A stretch of 64,000 nucleotides of DNA from Paragordius varius (Eukaryota > Nematomorpha). Of the stretch, positions 1 to 10,135 are shown one piece after another. A program made the position numbers and the translations under genes. The stretch is from contig OZ176056.1 of assembly GCA_964247055.1 (NCBI GenBank), positions 124,001 through 188,000 on the forward strand, given 5' to 3'. The notes beneath the pieces are model-generated. The model was not told the origin of the DNA. It did not search any database and saw nothing but the letters and a program-made list of their open reading frames with translations. Within the stretch, counting starts at the first letter, position 1, and each line of letters opens with the position of its first letter.

Positions 1-1066
1 GGGTAGCCCTATGGTAGTTCCATCATTACCCCAAATATTTTGGGGATCGGACTATAAATGTAATTTTTATGAATTTTTAAAATATTTAAAAAATTTATTT
101 TATACGATTTTTAAAATAAAAATGGCTACCTAAAATCCAAATTTGATCAGGTGATGTCGCCATAATTTTTTTTGGGTAGCCCTATGGTAGTTCCATCATC
201 ACCCCAAATACTTTGGGGATCGGACTATAAATGTAATTTTTATGAATTTTTTAAATATTTAAAAAATTTATTTTATACGATTTTAAAAATAAAAATGGCT
301 ACCTAAAATCCAAATATGATCAGGTGATGTCACCATTATTTTTTTTGGGTAGCCCTATGGTAGTTCCATCATCACCCCATATATTGTCGAGATCGGAGTA
401 TAAATGTAATTTTTTTGAATTTTTTAAATATTTAAAAAATTTATTTAATACGATTTTAAAAATAAAAATGGCTACCTAAAATCCAAATTTGATCAGGTGA
501 TGTCACCATAATTTTTTTTGGGTAGCCCTATGGTAGTTCCATTATCACCCCAAATATTTTCGAGATCGGAGTATAAATGTAATTTTTATGAATTTTTTAA
601 ATATTTAAAAAATTTATTTTATACGATTTTAAAAATAAAAATGGCTACCTAAAATCCATATTTGATCAGGTGATGTCGCCATAATTTTTTTTGGGTAGCC
701 CTATGGTAGTTCCATCATCACCTCAAATATTGTCGAGATCGGAGTATAAATGTAATTTTTATGAATTTTTTAAATATTTAAAAAATTTATTTTATACGAT
801 TTTAAAAATAAAAATGGCTACCTAAAATCCAAATTTGATCAGGTGATGTCGCCATAATTTTTTTTGGGTAGCCCTATGGTAGTTCCATCATCACCCCAAA
901 TATTTTGGGGATCGGACTATAAATGTAATTTTTATGAATTTTTTAAATATTTAAAAAATTTATTTTATACGATTTTAAAAATAAAAATGGCTACCTAAAA
1001 TCCAAATTTGATCAGGTGATGTCACTATAATTTTTTTTGGGTAGCCCTATGGTAGTTCCATCATCA

Positions 1067-1083
1067 CCCCAAATATTTTGGGG
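1067..1083. repeat. A-class hairpin CCCCAAA-TAT-TTTGGGG (example copy)
   Basis: A 7 bp perfect inverted repeat with a 3-base centre. It is present only in A-class monomers; in B, C, TTA and ATTGG copies the second arm is CGAG or TCGAG and the hairpin cannot form. Small variants occur in class A, such as ATACTTTGGGG (174, 2075, 7205, 8584, 11169), ATTTTTGGG (32388, 34809), ATATTGGGG (34117) and ATTTAGGGG (36706, 37398). Confidence 0.88.
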
Positions 1084-1090
1084 ATCGGAC

Positions 1091-1098
1091 TATAAATG
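1091..1098 (+). promoter_or_regulatory. TATAAATG, TATA-box-like motif in nearly every monomer
   Basis: TATAAATG occurs just after the class-defining segment in nearly every copy. It resembles a TATA box, but no transcription start or downstream gene is apparent and it may reflect base composition. It is altered to TATGAATG in the GAATG monomers (for example 25179-25186, 26391, 27430, 28642, 30195, 32787, 59527, 61597), to TATATATG in the two deleted monomers near 2127 and 4347, and to AATAAATG near 10360 and 18634. The promoter reading is weak. Confidence 0.25.
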
Positions 1099-1109
1099 TA
1101 ATTTTTATG

Positions 1110-1133
1110 AATTTTTTAAATATTTAAAAAATT
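1110..1133. repeat. 24 bp perfect AT palindrome (example copy)
   Basis: AATTTTTTAAAT followed by ATTTAAAAAATT is a perfect 24 bp palindrome made only of A and T, near the monomer centre. The great majority of monomers keep it exactly. Known breaks are the TTTTTAAAATATTT form (1, 1384, 1902, 3085 and similar copies), the ATTTAGAAAATT form (22731, 35328, 38263, 39644, 40852 and others), a 3 bp deletion near 9003, 13481 and 17276, a 1 bp deletion near 6070 and 14344, and a 1 bp insertion in GAATG copies at 25-33 kb. Long AT palindromes can extrude cruciforms or bind AT-hook type proteins; that is inference. Confidence 0.92.
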
Positions 1134-1152
1134 TATTTTATACGATTTTAAA

Positions 1153-1158
1153 AATAAA
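1153..1158 (+). promoter_or_regulatory. AATAAA, polyadenylation-signal-like hexamer
   Basis: The canonical eukaryotic poly(A) hexamer AATAAA lies in each full-length monomer just upstream of ATGGCTACC, about 55 bp after TATAAATG. In so AT-rich a sequence this can arise by chance. It is missing from the 28 bp-deleted monomers (2075-2219, 4295-4439) and from the diverged copy at 23583-23751. Confidence 0.2.
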
Positions 1159-1203
1159 AATGGCTACCTAAAATCCAAATTTGATCAGGTGATGTCACCA
1201 TAA

Positions 1204-1211
1204 TTTTTTTT
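1204..1211. repeat. Terminal poly-T tract, length-polymorphic (8, 7 or 5 T)
   Basis: Each monomer ends in a T run before GGG. Eight T is the norm and gives 173 bp. Seven T (for example 1377-1383 and 1895-1901) gives 172 bp. Five T (for example 38428-38432) gives 170 bp and is tied to the ATTGG haplotype. This run and a few small deletions account for nearly all length variation in the array. Confidence 0.9.
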
Positions 1212-2074
1212 GGGTAGCCCTATGGTAGTTCCATCATCACCCCAAATATTTTCGAGATCGGAGTATAAATGTAATTTTTATGAATTTTTTAAATATTTAA
1301 AAAATTTATTTTATACGATTTTAAAAATAAAAATGGCTACCTAAAATCCAAATTTGATCAGGTGATGTCACTATAATTTTTTTGGGTAGCCCTATGGTAG
1401 TTCCATCATTACCCCAAATATTTTGGGGATCGGACTATAAATGTAATTTTTATGAATTTTTAAAATATTTAAAAAATTTATTTTATACGATTTTTAAAAT
1501 AAAAATGGCTACCTAAAATCCAAATTTGATCAGGTGATGTGACCATAATTTTTTTTGGGTAGCCCTATGGTACTTCCATCATCACCCCAAATATTTTCGA
1601 GATCGGAGTATAAATGTAATTTTTATGAATTTTTTAAATATTTAAAAAATTTATTTTATACGATTTTAAAAATAAAAATGGCTACCTAAAATCCAAATTT
1701 GATCAGGCGATGTCACCATAATTTTTTTTGGGTAGCCCTATGGTAGTTCCATCATCACCCCAAATATTTTCGAGATCGGAGTATAAATGTAATTTTTATG
1801 AATTTTTTAAATATTTAAAAAATTTATTTTATACGATTTTAAAAATAAAAATGGCTACCTAAAATCCAAATTTGATCAGGTGATGTCACTATAATTTTTT
1901 TGGGTAGCCCTATGGTAGTTCCATCATTACCCCAAATATTTTGGGGATCGGACTATAAATGTAATTTTTATGAATTTTTAAAATATTTAAAAAATTTATT
2001 TTATACGATTTTTAAAATAAAAATGGCTACCTAAAATCCAAATTTGATCAGGTGATGTCGCCATAATTTTTTTT

Positions 2075-2219
2075 GGGTAGCCCTATGGTAGTTCCATCAT
2101 CACCCCAAATACTTTGGGGATCGGACTATATATGTAATTTTTATGAATTTTTTAAATATTTAAAAAATTTATTACCTAAAATCCAAATATGATCAGGTGA
2201 TGTCACCATTATTTTTTTT
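2075..2219. repeat. Short 145 bp monomer with 28 bp internal deletion
   Basis: The sequence passes from TTTATT (to 2173) directly to ACCTAAA (from 2174), removing 28 bp that normally hold TATACG, the AATAAA hexamer and most of GGCTACC. The copy thus lacks one arm of the GGTAGCC/GGCTACC pair. It also carries TATATATG in place of TATAAATG. The identical deletion recurs in 4295-4439, exactly one 13-mer unit later. Confidence 0.95.
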
Positions 2220-2392
2220 GGGTAGCCCTATGGTAGTTCCATCATCACCCCAAATATTTTCGAGATTGGAGTATAAATGTAATTTTTATGAATTTTTTAA
2301 ATATTTAAAAAATTTATTTTATACGATTTTAAAAATAAAAATGGCTACCTAAAATCCAAATTTGATCAGATGATGTCACCATAATTTTTTTT

Positions 2393-2565
2393 GGGTAGCC
2401 CTATGGTAGTTCCATCATCACCCCAAATATTGTCGAGATCGGAGTATAAATGTAATTTTTTTGAATTTTTTAAATATTTAAAAAATTTATTTAATACGAT
2501 TTTAAAAATAAAAATGGCTACCTAAAATCCAAATTTGATCAGGTGATGTCACCATAATTTTTTTT
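2393..2565. repeat. Representative C-subclass monomer (TTGTCGAG, AATACG)
   Basis: Class C is a derivative of B with three linked changes: ATATTGTCGAG instead of ATATTTTCGAG, six or more T before GAA (TTTTTTGAA instead of TTTTTATGAA), and TTTAATACG instead of TTTTATACG. It is very often followed by a TTA-type B monomer and then an A monomer. This C-TTA-A triplet recurs across the whole window, for example from 45.68, 47.75, 50.69, 52.41, 55.17 and 60.86 kb. Some copies carry only two of the three changes (5650, 8256, 32215), which suggests exchange between classes. Confidence 0.9.
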
Positions 2566-2738
2566 GGGTAGCCCTATGGTAGTTCCATTATCACCCCAAA
2601 TATTTTCGAGATCGGAGTATAAATGTAATTTTTATGAATTTTTTAAATATTTAAAAAATTTATTTTATACGATTTTAAAAATAAAAATGGCTACCTAAAA
2701 TCCAAATTTGATCAGGTGATGTCGCCATAATTTTTTTT
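2566..2738. repeat. Representative TTA-subclass monomer
   Basis: A B-class monomer in which CCATCATCACC is CCATTATCACC, a single C-to-T change that breaks the CATCACC arm complementary to GGTGATG. It usually follows a C monomer. One lineage also carries the TTTTTTGAA and AATACG changes of class C, for example at 36533, 37225, 39987 and 41195, and looks like a C/TTA recombinant. Confidence 0.9.
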
Positions 2739-4121
2739 GGGTAGCCCTATGGTAGTTCCATCATCACCTCAAATATTGTCGAGATCGGAGTATAAATGTA
2801 ATTTTTATGAATTTTTTAAATATTTAAAAAATTTATTTTATACGATTTTAAAAATAAAAATGGCTACCTAAAATCCAAATTTGATCAGGTGATGTCGCCA
2901 TAATTTTTTTTGGGTAGCCCTATGGTAGTTCCATCATCACCCCAAATATTTTGGGGATCGGACTATAAATGTAATTTTTATGAATTTTTTAAATATTTAA
3001 AAAATTTATTTTATACGATTTTAAAAATAAAAATGGCTACCTAAAATCCAAATTTGATCAGGTGATGTCACTATAATTTTTTTTGGGTAGCCCTATGGTA
3101 GTTCCATCATCACCCCAAATATTTTGGGGATCGGACTATAAATGTAATTTTTATGAATTTTTAAAATATTTAAAAAATTTATTTTATACGATTTTTAAAA
3201 TAAAAATGGCTACCTAAAATCCAAATTTGATCAGGTGATGTCGCCATAATTTTTTTTGGGTAGCCCTATGGTAGTTCCATTATCACCCCAAATATTTTCG
3301 AGATCGGAGTATAAATGTAATTTTTATGAATTTTTTAAATATTTAAAAAATTTATTTTATACGATTTTAAAAATAAAAATGGCTACCTAAAATCCAAATT
3401 TGATCAGGTGATGTCACCATAATTTTTTTTGGGTTGCCCTATGTTAGTTCCATCATCACCCCAAATATTGTCGAGATCGGAGTATAAATGTAATTTTTTT
3501 GAATTTTTTAAATATTTAAAAAATTTATTTTATACGATTTTAAAAATAAAAATGGCTACCTAAAATCCAAATTTGATCAGGTGATGTCACCATAATTTTT
3601 TTTGGGTAGCCCTATGGTAGTTCCATTATCACCCCAAATATTTTCGAGATCGGAGTATAAATGTAATTTTTATGAATTTTTTAAATATTTAAAAAATTTA
3701 TTTTATACGATTTTAAAAATAAAAATGGCTACCTAAAATCCAAATTTGATCAGGTGATGTCGCCATAATTTTTTTTGGGTAGCCCTATGGTAGTTCCATC
3801 ATCACCCCAAATATTTTGGGGATCGGACTATAAATGTAATTTTTATGAATTTTTTAAATATTTAAAAAATTTATTTTATACGATTTTAAAAATAAAAATG
3901 GCTACCTAAAATCCAAATTTGATCAGGTGATGTCACCATAATTTTTTTTGGGTAGCCCTATGGTATTTCCATCATCACCCCAAATATTTTCGAGATCGGA
4001 GTATAAATGTAATTTTTATGAATTTTTTAAATATTTAAAAAATTTATTTTATACGATTTAAAAAATAAAAATGGCTACCTAAAATCCAAATTTGATCAGG
4101 TGATGTCACTATAATTTTTTT

Positions 4122-6340
4122 GGGTAGCCCTATGGTAGTTCCATCATTACCCCAAATATTTTGGGGATCGGACTATAAATGTAATTTTTATGAATTTTTA
4201 AAATATTTAAAAAATTTATTTTATACGATTTTTAAAATAAAAATGGCTACCTAAAATCCAAATTTGATCAGGTGATGTCGCCATAATTTTTTTTGGGTAG
4301 CCCTATGGTAGTTCCATCATCACCCCAAATACTTTGGGGATCGGACTATATATGTAATTTTTATGAATTTTTTAAATATTTAAAAAATTTATTACCTAAA
4401 ATCCAAATATGATCAGGTGATGTCACCATTATTTTTTTTGGGTAGCCCTATGGTAGTTCCATCATCACCCCAAATATTTTCGAGATTGGAGTATAAATGT
4501 AATTTTTATGAATTTTTTAAATATTTAAAAAATTTATTTTATACGATTTTAAAAATAAAAATGGCTACCTAAAATCCAAATTTGATCAGATGATGTCACC
4601 ATAATTTTTTTTGGGTAGCCCTATGGTAGTTCCATCATCACCCCAAATATTGTCGAGATCGGAGTATAAATGTAATTTTTTTGAATTTTTTAAATATTTA
4701 AAAAATTTATTTAATACGATTTTAAAAATAAAAATGGCTACCTAAAATCCAAATTTGATCAGGTGATGTCACCATAATTTTTTTTGGGTAGCCCTATGGT
4801 AGTTCCATTATCACCCCAAATATTTTCGAGATCGGAGTATAAATGTAATTTTTATGAATTTTTTAAATATTTAAAAAATTTATTTTATACGATTTTAAAA
4901 ATAAAAATGGCTACCTAAAATCCAAATTTGATCAGGTGATGTCGCCATAATTTTTTTTGGGTAGCCCTATGGTAGTTCCATCATCACCTCAAATATTGTC
5001 GAGATCGGAGTATAAATGTAATTTTTATGAATTTTTTAAATATTTAAAAAATTTATTTTATACGATTTTAAAAATAAAAATGGCTACCTAAAATCCAAAT
5101 TTGATCAGGTGATGTCGCCATAATTTTTTTGGGTAGCCCTATGGTAGTTCCATCATCACCCCAAATATTTTGGGGATCGGACTATAAATGTAATTTTTAT
5201 GAATTTTTTAAATATTTAAAAAATTTATTTTATACGATTTTAAAAATAAAAATGGCTACCTAAAATCCAAATTTGATCAGGTGATGTCACTATAATTTTT
5301 TTTGGGTAGCCCTATGGTAGTTCCATCATCACCCCAAATATTTTGGGGATCGGACTATAAATGTAATTTTTATGAATTTTTAAAATATTTAAAAAATTTA
5401 TTTTATACGATTTTTAAAATAAAAATGGCTACCTAAAATCCAAATTTGATCAGGTGATGTCGCCATAATTTTTTTTGGGTAGCCCTATGGTAGTTCCATT
5501 ATCACCCCAAATATTTTCGAGATCGGAGTATAAATGTAATTTTTATGAATTTTTTAAATATTTAAAAAATTTATTTTATACGATTTTAAAAATAAAAATG
5601 GCTACCTAAAATCCAAATTTGATCAGGTGATGTCACCATAATTTTTTTTGGGTTGCCCTATGGTAGTTCCATCATCACCCCAAATATTGTCGAGATCGGA
5701 GTATAAATGTAATTTTTTTGAATTTTTTAAATATTTAAAAAATTTATTTTATACGATTTTAAAAATAAAAATGGCTACCTAAAATCCAAATTTGATCAGG
5801 TGATGTCACCATAATTTTTTTTGGGTAGCCCTATGGTAGTTCCATTATCACCCCAAATATTTTCGAGATCGGAGTATAAATGTAATTTTTATGAATTTTT
5901 TAAATATTTAAAAAATTTATTTTATACGATTTTAAAAATAAAAATGGCTACCTAAAATCCAAATTTGATCAGGTGATGTCGCCATAATTTTTTTTGGGTA
6001 GCCCTATGGTAGTTCCATCATCACCCCAAATATTTTGGGGATCGGACTATAAATGTAATTTTTATGAATTTTTAAATATTTAAAAAATTTATTTTATACG
6101 ATTTTAAAAATAAAAATGGCTACCTAAAATCCAAATTTGATCAGGTGATGTCACCATAATTTTTTTTGGGTAGCCCTATGGTATTTCCATCATCACCCCA
6201 AATATTTTCGAGATCGGAGTATAAATGTAATTTTTATGAATTTTTTAAATATTTAAAAAATTTATTTTATACGATTTAAAAAATAAAAATGGCTACCTAA
6301 AATCCAAATTTGATCAGGCGATGTCACCATAATTTTTTTT
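4122..6340. repeat. 13-mer higher-order repeat, copy 2 (2219 bp)
   Basis: Second tandem copy, with monomers at 4122, 4295, 4440, 4613, 4786, 4959, 5131, 5304, 5477, 5650, 5823, 5996 and 6168. It differs from copy 1 by one T in the tail before 5131, one T lost near 6070, and a different end to the last monomer (GGCGATGTCACC with eight T). Its last four monomers are also the first four of the 8.27 kb duplication, so the two amplification events overlap. Confidence 0.9.
4295..4439. repeat. Second copy of the 145 bp deleted monomer
   Basis: Same 28 bp deletion and same TATATATG change as 2075-2219. It was spread by duplication of the 13-mer and not by a second deletion. Full-length relatives with the same ACTTTGGGG marker are at 174, 8584, 11169, 16857 and 19442. 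Confidence 0.95.
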
Positions 6341-7550
6341 GGGTAGCCCTATGGTAGTTCCATCATCACCCCAAATATTTTCGAGATCGGAGTATAAATG
6401 TAATTTTTATGAATTTTTTAAATATTTAAAAAATTTATTTTATACGATTTTAAAAATAAAAATGGCTACCTAAAATCCAAATTTGATCAGGTGATGTCAC
6501 TATAATTTTTTCGGGTAGCCCTATGGTAGTTCCATCATTACCCCAAATATTTTGGGGATCGGACTATAAATGTAATTTTTATGAATTTTTAAAATATTTA
6601 AAAAATTTATTTTATACGATTTTTAAAATAAAAATGGCTACCTAAAATCCAAATTTGATCAGGTGATGTCACCATAATTTTTTTTGGGTAGCCCTATGGT
6701 AGTTCCATCATCACCCCAAATATTTTCGAGATCGGAGTATAAATGTAATTTTTATGAATTTTTTAAATATTTAAAAAATTTATTTTATACGATTTAAAAA
6801 ATAAAAATGGCTACCTAAAATCCAAATTTGATCAGGCGATGTCACCATAATTTTTTTTGGGTAGCCCTATGGTAGTTCCATCATTACCCCAAATATTTTG
6901 GGGATCGGACTATAAATGTAATTTTTATGAATTTTTAAAATATTTAAAAAATTTATTTTATACGATTTTTAAAATAAAAATGGCTACCTAAAATCCAAAT
7001 TTGATCAGGTGATGTCGCCATAATTTTTTTTGGGTAGCCCTATGGTAGTTCCATCATCACCCCAAATATTTTGGGGATCGGACTATAAATGTAATTTTTA
7101 TGAATTTTTTAAATATTTAAAAAATTTATTTTATACGATTTTAAAAATAAAAATGGCTACCTAAAATCCAAATTTGATCAGGCGATGTCACCATAATTTT
7201 TTTTGGGTAGCCCTATGGTAGTTCCATCATCACCCCAAATACTTTGGGGATCGGACTATAAATGTAATTTTTATGAATTTTTTAAATATTTAAAAAATTT
7301 ATTTTATACGATTTTAAAAATAAAAATGGCTACCTAAAATCCAAATTTGATCAGGTGATGTCACCATAATTTTTTTTGGGTAGCCCTATGGTAGTTCCAT
7401 CATCACCCCAAATATTGTCGAGATCGGAGTATAAATGTAATTTTTTTGAATTTTTTAAATATTTAAAAAATTTATTTAATACGATTTTAAAAATAAAAAT
7501 GGCTACCTAAAATCCAAATTTGATCAGGTAATGTCACCATAATTTTTTTT

Positions 7551-10135
7551 GGGTAGCCCTATGGTAGTTCCATTATCACCCCAAATATTTTCGAGATCGG
7601 AGTATAAATGTAATTTTTATGAATTTTTTAAATATTTAAAAAATTTATTTTATACGATTTTAAAAATAAAAATGGCTACCTAAAATCCAAATTTGATCAG
7701 GTGATGTCGCCATAATTTTTTTTGGGTAGCCCTATGGTAGTTCCATCATCACCCCAAATATTTTGGGGATCGGACTATAAATGTAATTTTTATGAATTTT
7801 TTAAATATTTAAAAAATTTATTTTATACGATTTTAAAAATAAAAATGGCTACCTAAAATCCAAATTTAGGTGATGTCACCATAATTTTTTTTGGGTAGCC
7901 CTATGGTAGTTCCATCATCACCCCAAATATTTTCGAGATCGGAGTATAAATGTAATTTTTTTGAATTTTTTAAATATTTAAAAAATTTATTTAATACGAT
8001 TTTAAAAATAAAAATGGCTACCTAAAATCCAAATTTGATCAGGTGATGTCACCATAATTTTTTTTGGGTAGCCCTAAGGTAGTTCCATTATCACCCCAAA
8101 TATTTTCGAGATCGGAGTATAAATGTAATTTTTATGAATTTTTTAAATATTTAAAAAATTTATTTTATACGATTTTAAAAATAAAAATGGCTACATAAAA
8201 TCCAAATTTGATCAGGTGATGTCGCCATAATTTTTTTTGGGTAGCCCTATGGTAGTTCCATCATCACCCCAAATATTGTCGAGATCGGAGTATAAATGTA
8301 ATTTTTTTGAATTTTTTAAATATTTAAAAAATTTATTTTATACGATTTTAAAAATAAAAATGGCTACCTAAAATCCAAATTTGATCAGGTGATGTCACTA
8401 TAATTTTTTTTGGGTAGCCCTATGGTAGTTCCATCATCACCCCAAATATTTTGGGGATCGGACTATAAATGTAATTTTTATGAATTTTTAAAATATTTAA
8501 AAAATTTATTTTATACGATTTTTAAAATAAAAATGGCTACCTAAAATCCAAATTTGATCAGGTGATGTCGCCATAATTTTTTTGGGTAGCCCTATGGTAG
8601 TTCCATCATCACCCCAAATACTTTGGGGATCGGACTATAAATGTAATTTTTATGAATTTTTTAAATATTTAAAAAATTTATTTTATACGATTTTAAAAAT
8701 AAAAATGGCTACCTAAAATCCAAATATGATCAGGTGATGTCACCATTATTTTTTTTGGGTAGCCCTATGGTAGTTCCATCATCACCCCAAATATTTTCGA
8801 GATTGGAGTATAAATGTAATTTTTATGAATTTTTTAAATATTTAAAAAATTTATTTTATACGATTTTAAAAATAAAAATGGCTACCTAAAATCCAAATTT
8901 GATCAGGTGATGTCACCATAATTTTTTTTGGGTAGCCCTATGGTAGTTCCATCATCACCCCAAATATTGTCGAGATCGGAGTATAAATGTAATTTTTTTG
9001 AATTTAAATATTTAAAAAATTTATTTAATACGATTTTAAAAATAAAAATGGCTACCTAAAATCCAAATTTGATCAGGTGATGTCACCATAATTTTTTTTG
9101 GGTAGCCCTATGGTAGTTCCATTATCACCCCAAATATTTTCGAGATCGGAGTATAAATGTAATTTTTATGAATTTTTTAAATATTTAAAATATTTATTTT
9201 ATACGATTTTAAAAATAAAAATGGCTACCTAAAATCCAAATTTGATCAGGTGATGTCACCATAATTTTTTTTGGGTTGCCCTATGGTAGTTCCATCATCA
9301 CCCCAAATATTGTCGAGATCGGAGTATAAATGTAATTTTTTTGAATTTTTTAAATATTTAAAAAATTTATTTTATACGATTTTAAAAATAAAAATGGCTA
9401 CCTAAAATCCAAATTTGATCAGGTGATGTCACCATAATTTTTTTTGGGTAGCCCTATGGTAGTTCCATTATCACCCCAAATATTTTCGAGATCGGAGTAT
9501 AAATGTAATTTTTATGAATTTTTTAAATATTTAAAAAATTTATTTTATACGATTTTAAAAATAAAAATGGCTACCTAAAATCCAAATTTGATCAGGTGAT
9601 GTCGCCATAATTTTTTTTGGGTAGCCCTATGGTAGTTCCATCATCACCCCAAATATTTTGGGGATCGGACTATAAATGTAATTTTTATGAATTTTTTAAA
9701 TATTTAAAAAATTTATTTTATACGATTTTAAAAATAAAAATGGCTACCTAAAATCCAAATTTGATCAGGTGATGTCACCATAATTTTTTTTGGGTAGCCC
9801 TATGGTAGTTCCATCATCACCCCAAATATTTTCGAGATCGGAGTATAAATGTAATTTTTATGAATTTTTTAAATATTTAAAAAATTTATTTTATACGATT
9901 TTAAAAATAAAAATGGCTACCTAAAATCCAAATTTGATCAGGCGATGTCACCATAATTTTTTTTGGGTAGCCCTATGGTAGTTCCATCATCACACCAAAT
10001 ATTTTCGAGATCGGAGTATAAATGTAATTTTTATGAATTTTTTAAATATTTAAAAAATTTATTATACGATTTTAAAAATAAAAATGGCTACCTAAAATCC
10101 AAATTTGATCAGGTAATGTCACCATAATTTTTTTT
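7551..10135. repeat. Nested 15-mer, first copy (2585 bp)
   Basis: Fifteen monomers repeated next to themselves at 2585 bp. Shared markers are AAATTTAGGTG (7868 and 10453), CCCTAAGG, the seven-T tail, ATCACACC and TTTATTATACG. The length is 15 x 173 - 10, accounted for by deletions of 4, 1, 3 and 2 bp. Private to this copy are GCTACATAAA and the 3 bp loss near 9003. Confidence 0.92.

Larger units (their letters stand above)
1040..1168. repeat. Inverted motif pair GGTAGCC ... GGCTACC (example copy)
   Basis: GGTAGCC at 1040-1046 is the exact reverse complement of GGCTACC at 1162-1168. Across the monomer junction the same GGCTACC lies only about 43 bp before the GGTAGCC of the next copy (1213-1219), with flanking ATGGCTACC against GGTAGCCCTAT extending the match if two bases bulge. 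Both arms are almost invariant through the array. The few exceptions seen are GGTTGCC (3431, 5650, 9273, 11861, 17546), GGTACCC (12553, 20826), GGCTACA (near 8189 and 16462) and GCGTAGCC (32388, 34809, 63444). Confidence 0.85.
1049..1171 (+). other. 40-codon open frame repeated in most monomers, probably not coding
   Basis: From ATG at 1049 to TAA at 1169 runs an open frame of 40 codons. It begins MVVPSSPQIF and ends LKIKMAT, and the same frame is present in every unbroken full-length monomer. It is the longest frame I found in the consensus; the other frames close within about 26 codons. Because 173 is not a multiple of three, frames do not run from one monomer into the next. The class differences are almost all amino-acid changing (W to S, G to R, D to E, F to L, Y to F, Y to N, S to L), and several copies carry frame-breaking indels. 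That is not the pattern of a selected protein. I list it because it is repeated hundreds of times, not because I believe it is translated. Confidence 0.12.
1062..1194. repeat. Inverted motif pair CATCACC ... GGTGATG (example copy)
   Basis: CATCACC at 1062-1068 is the exact reverse complement of GGTGATG at 1188-1194. Its order relative to the GGTAGCC/GGCTACC pair is interleaved, so both pairs cannot form as simple nested stems in one strand. In many copies the tail reads GGTGA-TG-TCACC (here 1188-1199), a local 5 bp dyad that competes with the long-range pairing. In copies reading TCGCC or TCACT that dyad is weakened. Confidence 0.8.
1039..1211. repeat. Representative A-class monomer (173 bp)
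   Basis: This copy serves as the reference for monomer anatomy. Order of parts: GGTAGCC (1040-1046), ATGG/CCAT mini-hairpin (1049-1061), CATCACC (1062-1068), CCCCAAA-TAT-TTTGGGG hairpin (1067-1083), GATCGGACT (1083-1091), TATAAATG (1091-1098), 24 bp AT palindrome (1110-1133), TATACG, AATAAA (1153-1158), GGCTACC (1162-1168), TGATCA (1182-1187), GGTGATG (1188-1194), and a tail of eight T (1204-1211). Class A is defined by GGGG at 1080-1083 and GGACT at 1087-1091. It is one of the two most common classes, and in places forms runs of five or six consecutive copies, for example 44299-45333. Confidence 0.95.
1..1383. repeat. Partial copy of the 13-mer higher-order unit
   Basis: The eight monomers at the left edge follow the order of the 13-mer at 1902 onward: CATTACC A-type (1), ACTTTGGGG A-type (174), C (347), TTA (520), CCTCAAAT C-type (693), A (866), A (1039), then B (1212). 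It differs by lacking the ATTGG monomer found at 2220 and by having its second monomer full length, without the 28 bp deletion. It looks like an older or less-changed copy of the unit. Three more monomers (1384, 1557, 1730) separate it from the next copy. Confidence 0.75.
1902..4121. repeat. 13-mer higher-order repeat, copy 1 (2220 bp)
   Basis: Thirteen monomers starting at 1902, 2075, 2220, 2393, 2566, 2739, 2912, 3085, 3258, 3431, 3604, 3777 and 3950. The length equals 13 x 173 minus 28 (deleted monomer) minus 1 (a seven-T tail). Its monomers match the next copy one for one at 2220 bp distance, including the rare ACTTTGGGG, TATATATG, CCTCAAAT, GGTTGCC and GGTATTTCC variants. One private change is ATGTTAG for ATGGTAG near 3441. 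Confidence 0.93.

Noticed and set aside
1074-1091. CENP-B box in the class-defining segment
   Set aside because: The pattern NTTCGNNNNANNCGGGN does not fit on either strand. In B copies only 4 bases separate TTCG from CGGA, and CGGG is absent.
1091-1151. Yeast-type replication origin (ARS consensus)
   Set aside because: The AT-rich core lacks a match to WTTTAYRTTTW in the copies I read. High AT content alone is not evidence of an origin.
1049-1171. Genuine small protein gene in each monomer
   Set aside because: The differences between classes are almost all amino-acid changing, some copies carry frame-breaking indels, and no start-site context or codon pattern supports translation.
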